Numbered from the stretch's first letter, positions 40,289-49,585 are shown. The stretch: 52,529 nucleotides of DNA from DATAVK01 sp036267755 (GCA_036267755.1 DATAVK010000061.1:1-52529); one strand, 5' to 3'. The notes: generated from the letters alone by a model not told the origin. Numbers and translations are program-made.

Positions 40289-42153
40289 GATGCAGCCAGT
40301 CCTTCCAGGGCTTCGGCGAGTTCGTGGGACTGCAACGGCAACCCGCGGACTCGGTTGAACGACTGCACGTCGACCAGGTACCTGGCCCGCAGCAACATGG
40401 CGAGCTGGCCGAGGTTCAGCTCGGGAACCAGGACCTTCGAGTAGCCCTGCAGCACCTCGCCGATGTTGCTGGGAAATGGGTTCAGGTGACGCAGGTGCGC
40501 CTGGGCGACCTTCACGCCGTTCTCGCGAACCGCGCGGACCGCGGAGGAGATTGCGCCGTACGTCGATCCCCACCCGAGCACGAGCACGTCAGCGTCACCG
40601 TCCGGATCATCGACCTCGAGCGGCGGGATCGTGGCGGCGATGCCGTCGATCTTCGCCTGCCGGAGCCGGACCATCGTGTCGTGGTTGTCGCCGTCGTAGG
40701 AGATGTCACCGGAGCCGTTGGCCTTCTCGATGCCGCCGATGCGGTGCTCCAGACCCGCGGTCCCGGGGATTGCCCAGGGCCTGGCGAGGGTCTCCGGATC
40801 CCGCGTGTACGGCTGGAAGGTCGTCCCGTCCTCGGGCGCCACCGCGAAATCCACCGTGAGGTCCGGCAGAGTCGCGACGTCGGGGATCAGCCACGGCTCG
40901 CTGCCGTTCGCCAGGTAGGCGTCGGACAGCAGGTACACCGGCGTCCGGTACGTCGTCGCGATCCGCACCGCTTCAACGGCGGCATCGAAGCAGTCCGCCG
41001 GTGACCGCGGCGCCACGATGGCGGCGGGTGCCTCACCGTGCCGGCCGAACATCGCGAGCAACAGGTCGGCCTGCTCCGTCTTGGTCGGCATCCCCGTCGA
41101 CGGGCCGGCACGCTGGACGTCGCAGATCACCAGCGGCAGCTCCATGGCGATCGCGAGCCCGACGGTCTCGGCCTTGAGGTCGACGCCGGGACCGGAGGTC
41201 GTCGTCACGCCGAGCGCACCGCCGAACGCGGCGCCGAGCGCCGCACCGATCCCGGCGATCTCGTCCTCGGCCTGGAACGTCAGCACACCGAACTCCTTGT
41301 GCCGCGCGAGCTCGTGCAACACGTCGGAGGCCGGCGTGATCGGGTACGAGCCGAGGAACAGCTGCAGCCCGGCCCGCTGGGCTCCAGCGATCAGCCCGTA
41401 CGCCAGCGCGGTGTTGCCCCGGATGGTCCGGTAGCGCCCCGGGGGCATTTCGGCCGGACCGACCTCGTAGCGAACGACGAAGGACTCGGTGGTCTCGCCG
41501 AAGTTCCAGCCGGCCCGCAACGCGGCGATGTTCGCCGCAGCCAGCTCGGGGCGCTTCGCGAAGGCTCGCTCGAGGTAGGCCACCGTGCTCTCGACCGGAC
41601 GGCTATAGAGCCACGACAGCATCCCGAGCGCGAACATGTTCTTGGCGCGCTCAGCATCCTTGCGCCCGACCTCCAGGTCGGCGACGGCGCCGACGGTCAG
41701 CGTCGTGAGAGGGAGCGCGTGAACCGCGTACGACGACAGCGAGCCGTCTTCGAGCGGGTTGGAGTCGTACCCCACCTTGCGCAGGTTCCGGCCCGTGAAG
41801 TCGTCGGAGTTGGCGATGATCGTCGCCCCGACCGGCAGGTGCCCGACGTTCGCCCGCAGCGCGGCGGGGTTCATCGCGACGAGAACGTCCGCCTGGTCGC
41901 CGGGAGTCGTGACGGCATGATCGGCGAAGTGCAGTTGGAAGGCGCTGACCCCGGGCAACGTGCCGGCCGGCGCGCGGATCTCGGCAGGGAAGTCCGGCAG
42001 CGTGGACAGGTCGTTGCCCCACTCGGCCGTCTCGCTGGTGAAGCGGTCCCCGGCCAGCTGCATGCCGTCGCCGGAATCCCCCGCAAACCGGATAACGACC
42101 CGGTCCAGTTGTTCGATTGGCTTGCTGGTTCGTTCGGTATCTACGTCAGTCAC
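40285..42153 (-). CDS. korA: 2-oxoacid:ferredoxin oxidoreductase alpha (gamma-alpha fused) subunit
   Basis: This is a 622-residue protein beginning at GTG 42151-42153. The N-terminal gamma domain starts with VVIRFAGDSGDGMQLAGDRF. After ~200 residues the alpha (TPP-pyrimidine) domain has GNTALAYGLIAGAQRAGLQL, YPITPASDVLHELA, QAEDEIAGIGAALGAAFGG and TTTSGPGVDLKAE. Fusion of gamma and alpha is the normal actinobacterial form. It works with KorB in an oxygen-tolerant reductive/oxidative TCA step. It is divergent from pntAA, which suggests linked control of ferredoxin and NAD(P)H pools. Confidence 0.95.
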   Translation of the reverse strand: MTDVDTERTSKPIEQLDRVVIRFAGDSGDGMQLAGDRFTSETAEWGNDLSTLPDFPAEIRAPAGTLPGVSAFQLHFADHAVTTPGDQADVLVAMNPAALRANVGHLPVGATIIANSDDFTGRNLRKVGYDSNPLEDGSLSSYAVHALPLTTLTVGAVADLEVGRKDAERAKNMFALGMLSWLYSRPVESTVAYLERAFAKRPELAAANIAALRAGWNFGETTESFVVRYEVGPAEMPPGRYRTIRGNTALAYGLIAGAQRAGLQLFLGSYPITPASDVLHELARHKEFGVLTFQAEDEIAGIGAALGAAFGGALGVTTTSGPGVDLKAETVGLAIAMELPLVICDVQRAGPSTGMPTKTEQADLLLAMFGRHGEAPAAIVAPRSPADCFDAAVEAVRIATTYRTPVYLLSDAYLANGSEPWLIPDVATLPDLTVDFAVAPEDGTTFQPYTRDPETLARPWAIPGTAGLEHRIGGIEKANGSGDISYDGDNHDTMVRLRQAKIDGIAATIPPLEVDDPDGDADVLVLGWGSTYGAISSAVRAVRENGVKVAQAHLRHLNPFPSNIGEVLQGYSKVLVPELNLGQLAMLLRARYLVDVQSFNRVRGLPLQSHELAEALEGLAAS

Positions 42154-42274
42154 ACCAGACTCGGATCACGGACTCGATGTACACCTTGATCACAACCTCC
42201 ATCGTTAGCCTAGGCCAGACTCCGTTCGACCAACGGTTCAGCACGCCAGCCGCGTGCGGCGGCGAGAGGTGTGC

Positions 42275-43438
42275 ATGGGCGAGTTGACAGTCGGTGTCGT
42301 CAAAGAGACGGCACCCCGAGAACGCCGGGTCGCGCTCGACCCGGAGGGGACGGGCCGGCTGGTCGCGGCGGGCTGCGCCGTGGCCGTCGAGGCCGGCGCC
42401 GGAGCCAGCGCGTGGTTCCCCGACACGGCGTACGTCGAGGCCGGCGCCACGATCGCCTCCGGCCTGGACGTGGTGCGCCAGGCAGACGTGATCGTAACGG
42501 TTCGCCCGCCCTCGATCGAGCTGCTGGGAGCGCTCCGCGACGGTCAGGTCATCGTCGGGATGCTGGGGCTGCTGAGCGACCACGAGCTCGCGGTCGACCT
42601 GGCCCGACGGCAGGTCACCGCAGTAAGCCTGGAAGGGCTGCCCCGGATGCTCAGCCGGGCACAGACCATGGACGCGCTGAGCTCGCAGGCGAACGTCGCC
42701 GGATATCGCAGCGTGCTGCTGGCCGCCGAGGCGTTCGGGCGCTACCTGCCGATGATGGTCACCGCGGCGGGTACGGCGAGGCCGGCGGAGGTGCTGGTCC
42801 TCGGGGCCGGTGTGGCGGGCCTGCAAGCGATCGGGACGGCACGCCGGCTCGGCGCGTTCGTCAGGGCCTTCGACGTCCGGCCGGACTCGCGCACCGAGGT
42901 GGCATCACTCGGCGCGACTTTCCTGGACATCACGGCGGTCACGTCGGCCGCGGGCGAGGGCGGCTATGCCCGGCCACTCACCGAGACCGAGCAAGCGGCA
43001 TTGACCACCGAGCTGGCGACGCACGTCGCGCGCCACAACATCGTGATCACCACCGCGCAGGTGCCGGGCCGCCGGCCGCCACTGCTCGTCACCACCGAAG
43101 CGGTCGAGGGCATGCGACCCGGCTCGGTCGTCGTCGATATCGCGTCGAGTCCACTCGGTGGCAACGTCGCGGTGTCCAGGCCGGGGGAACGGATCGTCAC
43201 CGACAACGGGGTCACGGTCATCGGGGCGGATGACCTTCCCTCGACGATGCCGACCAGCGCGTCCGCGGCGTTCTCACGCAACATCTCCGCCGTACTGCTG
43301 CACCTGCTCGTCGACGGGCAGCTCGCGATCAACCTCGACGACGAAATCCAGGCAGGAGTGGTCATGACCCATGGCGGCTCGGTGGTTCATCCCACCGTCC
43401 TCGCGGCCATCACCGCGAGCGCATCCGGAGAGGTGTGA
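42275..43438 (+). CDS. pntAA: NAD(P) transhydrogenase alpha subunit part 1
   Basis: From ATG 42275 (GAGAGG upstream) this is 387 residues. VGVVKETAPRERRVALDPE opens the AlaDH/PNT N-terminal domain. QTMDALSSQANVAGYRSVLLAA is the conserved RQD-loop region, though the usual RAQSMDALSS begins SRAQT here. VLVLGAGVAGLQAIGTARRLGA is the NAD-binding motif. It is the NAD(H)-binding domain I of the proton-pumping transhydrogenase. pntAB follows, its best ATG three codons after the pntAA stop, behind a shared GGAGAGG site. Confidence 0.95.
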   Translation: MGELTVGVVKETAPRERRVALDPEGTGRLVAAGCAVAVEAGAGASAWFPDTAYVEAGATIASGLDVVRQADVIVTVRPPSIELLGALRDGQVIVGMLGLLSDHELAVDLARRQVTAVSLEGLPRMLSRAQTMDALSSQANVAGYRSVLLAAEAFGRYLPMMVTAAGTARPAEVLVLGAGVAGLQAIGTARRLGAFVRAFDVRPDSRTEVASLGATFLDITAVTSAAGEGGYARPLTETEQAALTTELATHVARHNIVITTAQVPGRRPPLLVTTEAVEGMRPGSVVVDIASSPLGGNVAVSRPGERIVTDNGVTVIGADDLPSTMPTSASAAFSRNISAVLLHLLVDGQLAINLDDEIQAGVVMTHGGSVVHPTVLAAITASASGEV

Positions 43439-43440
43439 CG

Positions 43441-43770
43441 ATGAGCGAGACACTGCTGTCCGATCTCAGCATCTTCGTGCTGAGCTTGTTCGTCGGATTC
43501 GAAGTCATCAGCAAGGTCCCCGCGACGCTGCACACGCCGCTGATGTCCGGTGCCAACTCGATCCACGGCGTCATCCTGGTCGGGGCCATGCTGGGCGCGG
43601 CGACCGCGCATGACGCGGTCGGCTACACGCTCGCGTTCATTGCGCTGGCTTTCGCCGCGTCGAACGTCGTAGGCGGATATGTCGTGACGGACCGGATGTT
43701 GCAGATGTTCCGGCGCCGCCCGGAGCCAACGCCCCCGCCATCCGACGCGGAGCCTGGACAGCGGCCATGA
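43441..43770 (+). CDS. pntAB: NAD(P) transhydrogenase alpha subunit part 2
   Basis: This 109-residue protein has three to four membrane helices: LSIFVLSLFVGFEVISKVPA, NSIHGVILVGAMLGAATA and LAFIALAFAASNVVGGYVVTD. The VPATLHTPLMSGANSIHG loop is diagnostic. It is the first half of the membrane domain II that moves protons. ATG 43441 lies 7 bp after GGAGAGG; GTG 43435 is also in frame. It ends in a Pro-rich tail and overlaps pntB in ATGA. Confidence 0.95.
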   Translation: MSETLLSDLSIFVLSLFVGFEVISKVPATLHTPLMSGANSIHGVILVGAMLGAATAHDAVGYTLAFIALAFAASNVVGGYVVTDRMLQMFRRRPEPTPPPSDAEPGQRP

Positions 43771-45188
43771 GCGACTTCGACACCGCGGTTCGGCTCGCCT
43801 ACCTGGTCTCGGCGGCCTGCTTCGTCGTCGGGCTGCACCTGATGAACTCCCCGGCCACGGCCCGCCGCGGCAACACCATCTCCGCGGCGGGAATGACGCT
43901 GGCGATCGTCATGACCGTCGCCTTCGTCGCGCACCAGGGCACGATCACCGGCGTGGGATGGGCGATCCTCGTCGTGGGGACGCTGGTCGGCGCCGCGGCG
44001 GGACTGTTCGGTGCGCGTCAGATCCGCATGACGGACATGCCACAGCTGGTCAGCCTGTTCAACGCCGCCGGCGGTGGCGCGGCGGCGTTGGTGGCGCTCA
44101 CCGAGTTCTTCCGTGTCGCTGGGCATGCCTCCCTCGACCTCTCGACTCGCGCGGCCGTGGCGACGGTGCTCGACGTGATCATCGGCGCGGTCACGCTGTC
44201 CGGGTCGCTCATCGCAGCCGGCAAGCTGCAGGGCGTCGTGAACAGTGCGCCGGTCACGTTTCCGGCGGTGCGACTGCTCAACGCCGTTCTCGCGCTGGGC
44301 GCGGTCGGGGGCGGTGCCTACCTGATCTGGGGTGACCACACGTCGATTCCGGCGTTGCTCGTCATCCTGGTGCTCGGGCTGGTCTTCGGCGTCACGATGG
44401 TGCTGCCCATCGGCGGGGCCGACATGCCGGTCGTCATCTCGCTGCTCAACGCGTTCACCGGGACCGCGGTCGCGATGGCCGGTTTCGTCATCGACAACAG
44501 CGTCCTGATCATCGCCGGCGCGCTGGTCGGCGCGTCCGGCAGCATCCTGACGAAGTTGATGGCCACCGCCATGAACCGGTCAATCCGCAACATCATCGTG
44601 GGCGGCTTCGGGACCGCGGATGCCAGCACGGTGGTGCTCGCCACCGGCGACCAGCCGCGCAGCGTCGAGGCCGACGACGTCGCCCTGCAGCTCGCGTACG
44701 CCAGCAAGGTCATCCTCGTTCCCGGGTACGGCCTCGCCGTCGCGCAGGCGCAGCACGAGATGGCGGCGCTCGCCGACCTGCTCGAGAAGCGAGGCGTCGA
44801 CGTCAGCTACGCGATCCACCCCGTCGCGGGCCGGATGCCCGGACACATGAACGTCCTCCTGGCCGAGGCCAACGTGCCCTACCCGTTGCTCAAGGAGATG
44901 GAAGAGATCAACCCGGAGTTCGCGCGCGCCGACATCGCGCTCGTCGTGGGCGCGAACGACGTGGTCAACCCCGCCGCGCGACGGGCCGACTCCGTCATTT
45001 CGGGCATGCCGATCCTCGACGTCGACCAGGCCAAGAGCATCGTCGTGATGAAGCGCTCGATGGGGCATGGGTACGCCGGTATCGACAACGAGCTGTTCAC
45101 CAACCCGAAGACCGGCATGTACTTCGCCGACGCCAAGAGCGGCCTCGCCACGCTGGTTGCCGCCGTCAAGACCCTGGTAGCGAGTTGA
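43767..45188 (+). CDS. pntB: NAD(P) transhydrogenase beta subunit
   Basis: This is a 473-residue protein. The first ~270 residues have about eight membrane helices, including PQLVSLFNAAGGGAAALVA and GGADMPVVISLLNAFTGTAVAMAGF. The C-terminal ~190 residues are the NADP(H)-binding domain III: VILVPGYGLAVAQAQHEMA, YAIHPVAGRMPGHMNVLLAEA, VVGANDVVNPAA and KRSMGHGYAGIDN. Domains match the full-length PntB. The PntAA/AB/B complex uses the proton gradient to reduce NADP with NADH. Confidence 0.96.
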   Translation: MSDFDTAVRLAYLVSAACFVVGLHLMNSPATARRGNTISAAGMTLAIVMTVAFVAHQGTITGVGWAILVVGTLVGAAAGLFGARQIRMTDMPQLVSLFNAAGGGAAALVALTEFFRVAGHASLDLSTRAAVATVLDVIIGAVTLSGSLIAAGKLQGVVNSAPVTFPAVRLLNAVLALGAVGGGAYLIWGDHTSIPALLVILVLGLVFGVTMVLPIGGADMPVVISLLNAFTGTAVAMAGFVIDNSVLIIAGALVGASGSILTKLMATAMNRSIRNIIVGGFGTADASTVVLATGDQPRSVEADDVALQLAYASKVILVPGYGLAVAQAQHEMAALADLLEKRGVDVSYAIHPVAGRMPGHMNVLLAEANVPYPLLKEMEEINPEFARADIALVVGANDVVNPAARRADSVISGMPILDVDQAKSIVVMKRSMGHGYAGIDNELFTNPKTGMYFADAKSGLATLVAAVKTLVAS

Positions 45189-45199
45189 GCCGGACACTA

Positions 45200-45228
45200 T
45201 TGACACCGTGATGGGGCAGGTCTACATC
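45200..45228 (+). promoter_or_regulatory. Sigma-70-type promoter TTGACA-17-TACATC
   Basis: A consensus -35 (45200-45205), an exact 17-bp spacer and a -10-like TACATC (45223-45228) follow the pntB stop by 11 bp. The predicted transcript would start near 45235 and read into the small gene at 45281. It is one of the few near-consensus promoters visible in the window. Confidence 0.5.
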
Positions 45229-45280
45229 TAGGCCCGTGCCCGACTGGGCACGACTTCCTGGGGGGAAGGACCGCCACGTC

Positions 45281-45556
45281 ATGGCCATGGGCTTCTATTT
45301 CGGATCCGCAACGTTCACGCCCGAGCAGTACGACGCGGCGATCAAACAACTCGACGAGGCAGGCGCCGGGGCTCCAGTCGGGCGGCAGTACCACGTCGCC
45401 CTGGAGACCGGCGGCAACATCCAGGTCTTCGACGTCTGGGACTCGCAGGAGTCGTTCGACGCCTTCGGCGCGACGCTTCTGCCCATCATGTCCGGAATCG
45501 GAGCCGACCCGGGCGCCCCGATGGTCGCTCCGGTGCACAACATCATCAAGGGCTGA
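45281..45556 (+). CDS. Small hypothetical protein (possible dimeric alpha/beta barrel)
   Basis: This protein has 91 residues from ATG 45281, after GGGGGGAAGGA (ATG 45287 is also possible). PEQYDAAIKQLDEAGAGAPVGRQYHVALETGG, IQVFDVWDSQESFDAFG and VAPVHNIIKG suggest a ferredoxin-like or dimeric alpha-beta fold seen in small monooxygenase-like proteins. No catalytic residue can be pointed to. The SnoaL-like gene follows after 31 bp on the same strand and is probably cotranscribed. Confidence 0.7.
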   Translation: MAMGFYFGSATFTPEQYDAAIKQLDEAGAGAPVGRQYHVALETGGNIQVFDVWDSQESFDAFGATLLPIMSGIGADPGAPMVAPVHNIIKG

Positions 45557-45587
45557 CGACCCACCCACTCGTTCAGAGAGGACCACC

Positions 45588-45962
45588 ATGTCTGCTTCTG
45601 AGAACAAGGCAGCCGCCCAAGCGGCGTATCAGGCGTTCGCCAATGCGGATATCGACGGCGCCACCAAGAACCTGGCCGACGACATCGAATGGATCGTCCC
45701 GGGTGCGAGCACCATCAGCGGGACCTACCGCGGCAAGGACGAGGTCGTCCAGTTCTTCATCACGCTGGCAGGCAAGTCCTTCACGACCGAGCCGGAACAC
45801 TTCATCGCCGAGGGCGACCACGTGGTGGTGCTCACCAGGACCACGGCTGACGGCCAGCACTCCGAGCAGGCGGACGTGCTGACGTTCCGAGACGGCAAGG
45901 TCGTGAAGTTCCAGAGTGCGGGCGACACGGCTCTGCAGGAGAAGATCTGGGGGAGCAAGTAG
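45588..45962 (+). CDS. SnoaL/NTF2-like protein (nuclear transport factor 2 family)
   Basis: This is a 124-residue protein from ATG 45588 (GAGAGGA upstream). AYQAFANADIDGATKNLADDIEWIVPG, GKDEVVQFFITLAGKSF, EGDHVVVLTRTTADG and DGKVVKFQSAGDTALQEK are the pattern of SnoaL-like ketosteroid-isomerase-fold proteins. These form conical barrels that hold small hydrophobic substrates. No specific activity can be inferred. Confidence 0.85.
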   Translation: MSASENKAAAQAAYQAFANADIDGATKNLADDIEWIVPGASTISGTYRGKDEVVQFFITLAGKSFTTEPEHFIAEGDHVVVLTRTTADGQHSEQADVLTFRDGKVVKFQSAGDTALQEKIWGSK

Positions 45963-46055
45963 GTCGGGCGTCGCCGTCTGAATAGGGCCTCAGGTTCGGG
46001 GGCACACCGGGCAGTACGGTGGGTCGCACGGGGAGATGAGGCAGGGTGAAGCACA

Positions 46056-46307
46056 GTGGCTGAGCTCGGACCGTGGATGATCGCCGCTCACAACGCGCAG
46101 CAAGCCGAGTACCTCGTGAGGTCTCGCGCTGAGCAGCGCGGGGTCGACGTTGAGAGCGTCGATGTCTCCGGTGGCACCGGTGGAATGTGGCTCGTCACGG
46201 TGACCCTCACGGACACCGAGAAGGGCGAAGCCGCCCGGCTGAGCGAGGACACCCAGGCGTTGCACCTCAACCTGCCGCCGACCCGGCCCGGGACGTCCGC
46301 CGGCTGA
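46056..46307 (+). CDS. Small hypothetical protein
   Basis: This is an 83-residue acidic protein from GTG 46056, with AGGCAGGG upstream. MIAAHNAQQAEYLVRSRAEQRG is a predicted helix; MWLVTVTLTDTEKG is a strand. There is no membrane segment. I do not recognise a family. It ends one base before the stop codon of the opposing secreted-protein gene. Confidence 0.55.
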   Translation: MAELGPWMIAAHNAQQAEYLVRSRAEQRGVDVESVDVSGGTGGMWLVTVTLTDTEKGEAARLSEDTQALHLNLPPTRPGTSAG

Positions 46308-46308
46308 G

Positions 46309-47784
46309 TCAGCGAACCACCAGCCAGTGTCCGTCCGGCTGGATCGTGATGAGCACGATGGTCAGATCACCCTTGGTTCCCGCGGAGTGGCTCACCGAGG
46401 TGGTGAGGACGCAGGACGTGTTGATCGCGGTCAGGCCGTGAACGCTGCACAACGTGACCGCCTTGTGGTTGCGGTACACCGCGGGCTTGGTGCTGCGCGT
46501 GAGGCCCTTCGTGCTGGCGTCGTAGGTGAAGGTCAGATGCGTCGAGTGCGACGTCTTCTTGGTCGGCGCAGTGATGTTGATCTGCTTGCCGAGGACGGCG
46601 TGGCCATGCAGCCGCTTCGGGGCATGGCCCAGTGAGACCGCGAATCTGGTCTTGGATGGTGCCGCCGACTCGCGGGATGCTCCGACCAGCACAGCCTGGG
46701 GGAGGCTGGCGTTGGTGACCGACTCCCGGCACACCAGCATCTGCTTCTGCTGACACGTTCCGGTCCCGTACGCCGCGGCACGGTGCACCGATCCCTTGGG
46801 GGCCTTGCTCGCGTCGAGCACCAAGCCGCCACCGACGACCGAGACGGCCGGCTTGGTCGCGCCGTACTTCATCGGGACCGCGACGATCGCCAACTCGTGA
46901 CCCGTCGCGCGCCTGACGATGGCACCGCCCCGCTGTCTGATCGTCGGTGCGGTGCCGTGCGACGAGGTCCGATAGATACCACCTTCGCCGTCGAGCCTCA
47001 GCGAGCTGTGGGCCTCGTCGATCAGCTCGGTCCCGTTATCCATGGCGACATAGGCGAGGTCGGTCAACGTGATCGTGCCGAAGTTGTCGATGACGCGCTT
47101 GTCGCCCAGCACGACACCGCCGAACTTCGTCCCATCGACCAGCATCGTCCCGCCGGCCGCGATGGTGGTCCGACCACCACCCGGCGACGTGTCACCCGGG
47201 CATGCCGGGATGGTCGGGTCGAAGACGCACTCGGACGAGGTCTGGCTGGCGACGTGCTTGTGCTTGCCAATCAGCTGCCCGGTCCAGCGCAGCGTGCCCG
47301 CAATCGTCAGTGGACTGTTGCCGCCCAACGTGGCTGCGGCGAGCTGGAGCTCGCTGTGCTTGTCGACGGTTGACGCGACGGTGGGATCACCCGTCGCAGA
47401 GCCGAGGAAGAGCTCACCTTCCGGCTTCACGGCCAGGTGAGCACCCTGACCGACGTCAAGACCCGCGATGTGGACGGCCCGGCCGCCGGCGACCGTCACG
47501 CTCGTCGCCTTGCCCTCGGGCTCGCCGATGCAGACGTACTCCTTCTGGTACGTCGCCTTGGCCTGGCCCGCGTCCGGCACCAAGTCGGAGGACCAGTTCT
47601 GTGCGCTGCCCCAGCTGTGGCCATCGCCGTTGCCGGTCCAGGTGTTCGTCGTCACCCCGGCCGGCACGTTGGCCGAGCAGAAGCCAGCGGCCGCGCTCGC
47701 AGCGTTCCGGACGGCCGGGGCAGAGAGTCCCGACACTGCGGCAAGCAGAACGAGAACACTGACGGTACGACGCGGAGCGTGCAT
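46309..47784 (-). CDS. Secreted beta-rich protein of unknown function
   Basis: This is a 491-residue protein. A Sec signal (RRTVSVLVLLAAVSGLSAPA, with a cut near ASAAA) precedes a long Gly/Thr/Ser-rich region with repeated short strands, such as ATSVTVAGGRAVHIAGLDVGQ, NSPLTIAGTLRWTGQLIG, TIAAGGTMLVDGTKFGGVV and GTITLTDLAYVAMDNGTELID. That is typical of a right-handed beta-helix. Cys pairs (CVFDPTIPAC, CQQKQMLVC) suggest disulfides. The last ~110 residues look like a separate Ig-like domain. No anchor is visible, so it is freely secreted. The role is unknown. Confidence 0.75.
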   Translation of the reverse strand: MHAPRRTVSVLVLLAAVSGLSAPAVRNAASAAAGFCSANVPAGVTTNTWTGNGDGHSWGSAQNWSSDLVPDAGQAKATYQKEYVCIGEPEGKATSVTVAGGRAVHIAGLDVGQGAHLAVKPEGELFLGSATGDPTVASTVDKHSELQLAAATLGGNSPLTIAGTLRWTGQLIGKHKHVASQTSSECVFDPTIPACPGDTSPGGGRTTIAAGGTMLVDGTKFGGVVLGDKRVIDNFGTITLTDLAYVAMDNGTELIDEAHSSLRLDGEGGIYRTSSHGTAPTIRQRGGAIVRRATGHELAIVAVPMKYGATKPAVSVVGGGLVLDASKAPKGSVHRAAAYGTGTCQQKQMLVCRESVTNASLPQAVLVGASRESAAPSKTRFAVSLGHAPKRLHGHAVLGKQINITAPTKKTSHSTHLTFTYDASTKGLTRSTKPAVYRNHKAVTLCSVHGLTAINTSCVLTTSVSHSAGTKGDLTIVLITIQPDGHWLVVR

Positions 47785-47835
47785 CGCGGCACCGTACTAC
47801 GGGCTAGCTCGCCCGATGTCGGGTTCGCCAGGCCG

Positions 47836-49485
47836 TCAGACAACCGCGGAATCGGGGACGGCCTCGTGACCGGGCGTGGCGATTTCGACCCGGTTCCGGC
47901 CGGAATGCTTTGCGGTGTAGAGCGCCGCGTCGGCAAGCCGCTCGAGGCGTTCGGCGTTGGTTGCGTGCTCCGGGAACACTGCCAGACCGAGGCTCGCCGT
48001 GACAGCGACGTCGACGCCGGGCAAGTCGATGTCTGCGATCGCCGCACGGATCTTCTCGGCGGCGGCGAGCCCACCCTCGAGACCGGTGTCGGGAAGCAGA
48101 ACGGCGAACTCCTCACCGCCGTTGCGACCAGCAAAGTCACTCACTCGTAGCGCCGACTTGAGCGCGGCGCCGACATTGGCCAGGGCCTGATCGCCGATCG
48201 GATGCCCCAGTCGGTCGTTGATGGACTTGAAATGATCCAGGTCGATCACCAGCATCGCCAACGGCTCCATCGACCGGGAGGCGTGCGCGAGCATCCGTTT
48301 GAGCGTGTCGGTCACGGCTCGCTTGTTGGGCAGTCCGGTCAGCGAGTCGGTGGCCGCCCGCAGCTCAGCGATCGCCAGGTTGCGGAGGTTGGCAATGACC
48401 GGCGCAGCTTGCGCCACGGACTCGCGGACGCGATCGTTGTCCATCAGTGCGCTCGATCCGGGTTGCGTCACGAGAACGGCGCCGATCACCTCCCCACTGA
48501 CCGTGAACGGCGAGCAGCTCGAACTGCCCGGACAGTCGCCGCAGACCACGCAGTTCAACAGTGCCGACTTGGCGCTGTCCCGAATGTGCGTGCGGCCGGA
48601 TCGCACCGCCAGGCAGGAACGGGGATCGGCATGCCGGAGCGGCTCCCCCAGGGATGAACCGACGGTGAGCGGGGTCATTGCCTCGAGCCGGTCCGCGCTG
48701 TTGTTGCGGTTGAGGACCGTGGCGTCGGTGCCAGGAAGGGCGCGCTCGAGGTGGTCCTTCAACAGTTGGTGCGCCTCGATCTCGCTGTCCACCATCTGAA
48801 GGGCCTCGGAGAACTCGATCTGCGCATTCTCCGGCTCGATGGCCCGTTTGATCCGCCGAATCCCGGCGAAGGCCACCGCTCCCGCCGCCACCACACACGC
48901 GAGGACGGACCCGAGGATCGCCCATCGGGTCGACGTTGACGTAGCCGATGCCTGGTGCTGACCGTGCTGCGCGTCGGAAGCCTCGCGCGCGATCAGGCCG
49001 TCGACGTGAGCGGCCAAGGGTGTGAACGCGGCGTCAAGCCGAGCCGCGCGAGCCGGCGATGGCGTCAGCGACCTCGTGGGTAGCGGTGTCAGCAACGCAC
49101 GGACCGCGGCCCACTGCGTGTTGAGCTGCCGGATCCCAGCCAGCTCACTAGGGCTGTCGCCGGCATGGAGCTGCTGCAGGCGAGCCAGAGCGGAATCGAC
49201 GCCGGGAAGCGTCACGTCGTACAACTCGCGCTCCAGTTGCGCGACTTGGACCGGATTCGCGCTGAGCGAGATCTCGTCACCCTGCACCTGGGCCTCGTCG
49301 ATCTGGCGACCGACCTGGGCGGTCGCCGACGCGGTCGCCAACTCATCCGCGACGATCGACCGTCCGACATGGGTCGTCGATTGGATGCCTGAGAAGCCGA
49401 CAATCCCTACAGCGATGATCGCGACGGTGAAGAAGACGCAGACGCAGACCAGACCGATAACCGCGCGCTTCGACAGGCTGCGCAT
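47836..49485 (-). CDS. Membrane-bound diguanylate cyclase with four-helix sensor and Cys-rich GAF-like domain
   Basis: This is a 549-residue protein. A membrane helix (VIGLVCVCVFFTVAIIAVGIV) is followed by an external four-helix-type sensor (~150 residues) and a second helix (LGSVLACVVAAGAVAFAGI). A cytoplasmic GAF-like region with CLAVRSGRTHIRD and CVVCGDCPGSSSCSPF comes next. The GGDEF domain has DSLTGLPNKRAV, LVIDLDHFKSINDRLGH and an active GGEEF loop. It makes c-di-GMP when stimulated. I see no I-site RxxD just before GGEEF (the residues there are SDFAGRN), so product inhibition may be absent. No EAL partner is nearby. Confidence 0.92.
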   Translation of the reverse strand: MRSLSKRAVIGLVCVCVFFTVAIIAVGIVGFSGIQSTTHVGRSIVADELATASATAQVGRQIDEAQVQGDEISLSANPVQVAQLERELYDVTLPGVDSALARLQQLHAGDSPSELAGIRQLNTQWAAVRALLTPLPTRSLTPSPARAARLDAAFTPLAAHVDGLIAREASDAQHGQHQASATSTSTRWAILGSVLACVVAAGAVAFAGIRRIKRAIEPENAQIEFSEALQMVDSEIEAHQLLKDHLERALPGTDATVLNRNNSADRLEAMTPLTVGSSLGEPLRHADPRSCLAVRSGRTHIRDSAKSALLNCVVCGDCPGSSSCSPFTVSGEVIGAVLVTQPGSSALMDNDRVRESVAQAAPVIANLRNLAIAELRAATDSLTGLPNKRAVTDTLKRMLAHASRSMEPLAMLVIDLDHFKSINDRLGHPIGDQALANVGAALKSALRVSDFAGRNGGEEFAVLLPDTGLEGGLAAAEKIRAAIADIDLPGVDVAVTASLGLAVFPEHATNAERLERLADAALYTAKHSGRNRVEIATPGHEAVPDSAVV

Positions 49486-49585
49486 GTCAGCCTGATCCGC
49501 TCATGCCCGGTCCACCCCATGACCTTCGACACAAATCGGGAGATTCTTCAACGATCTCCGTCGGCGATCCCCTGCCGCAGTCGAG

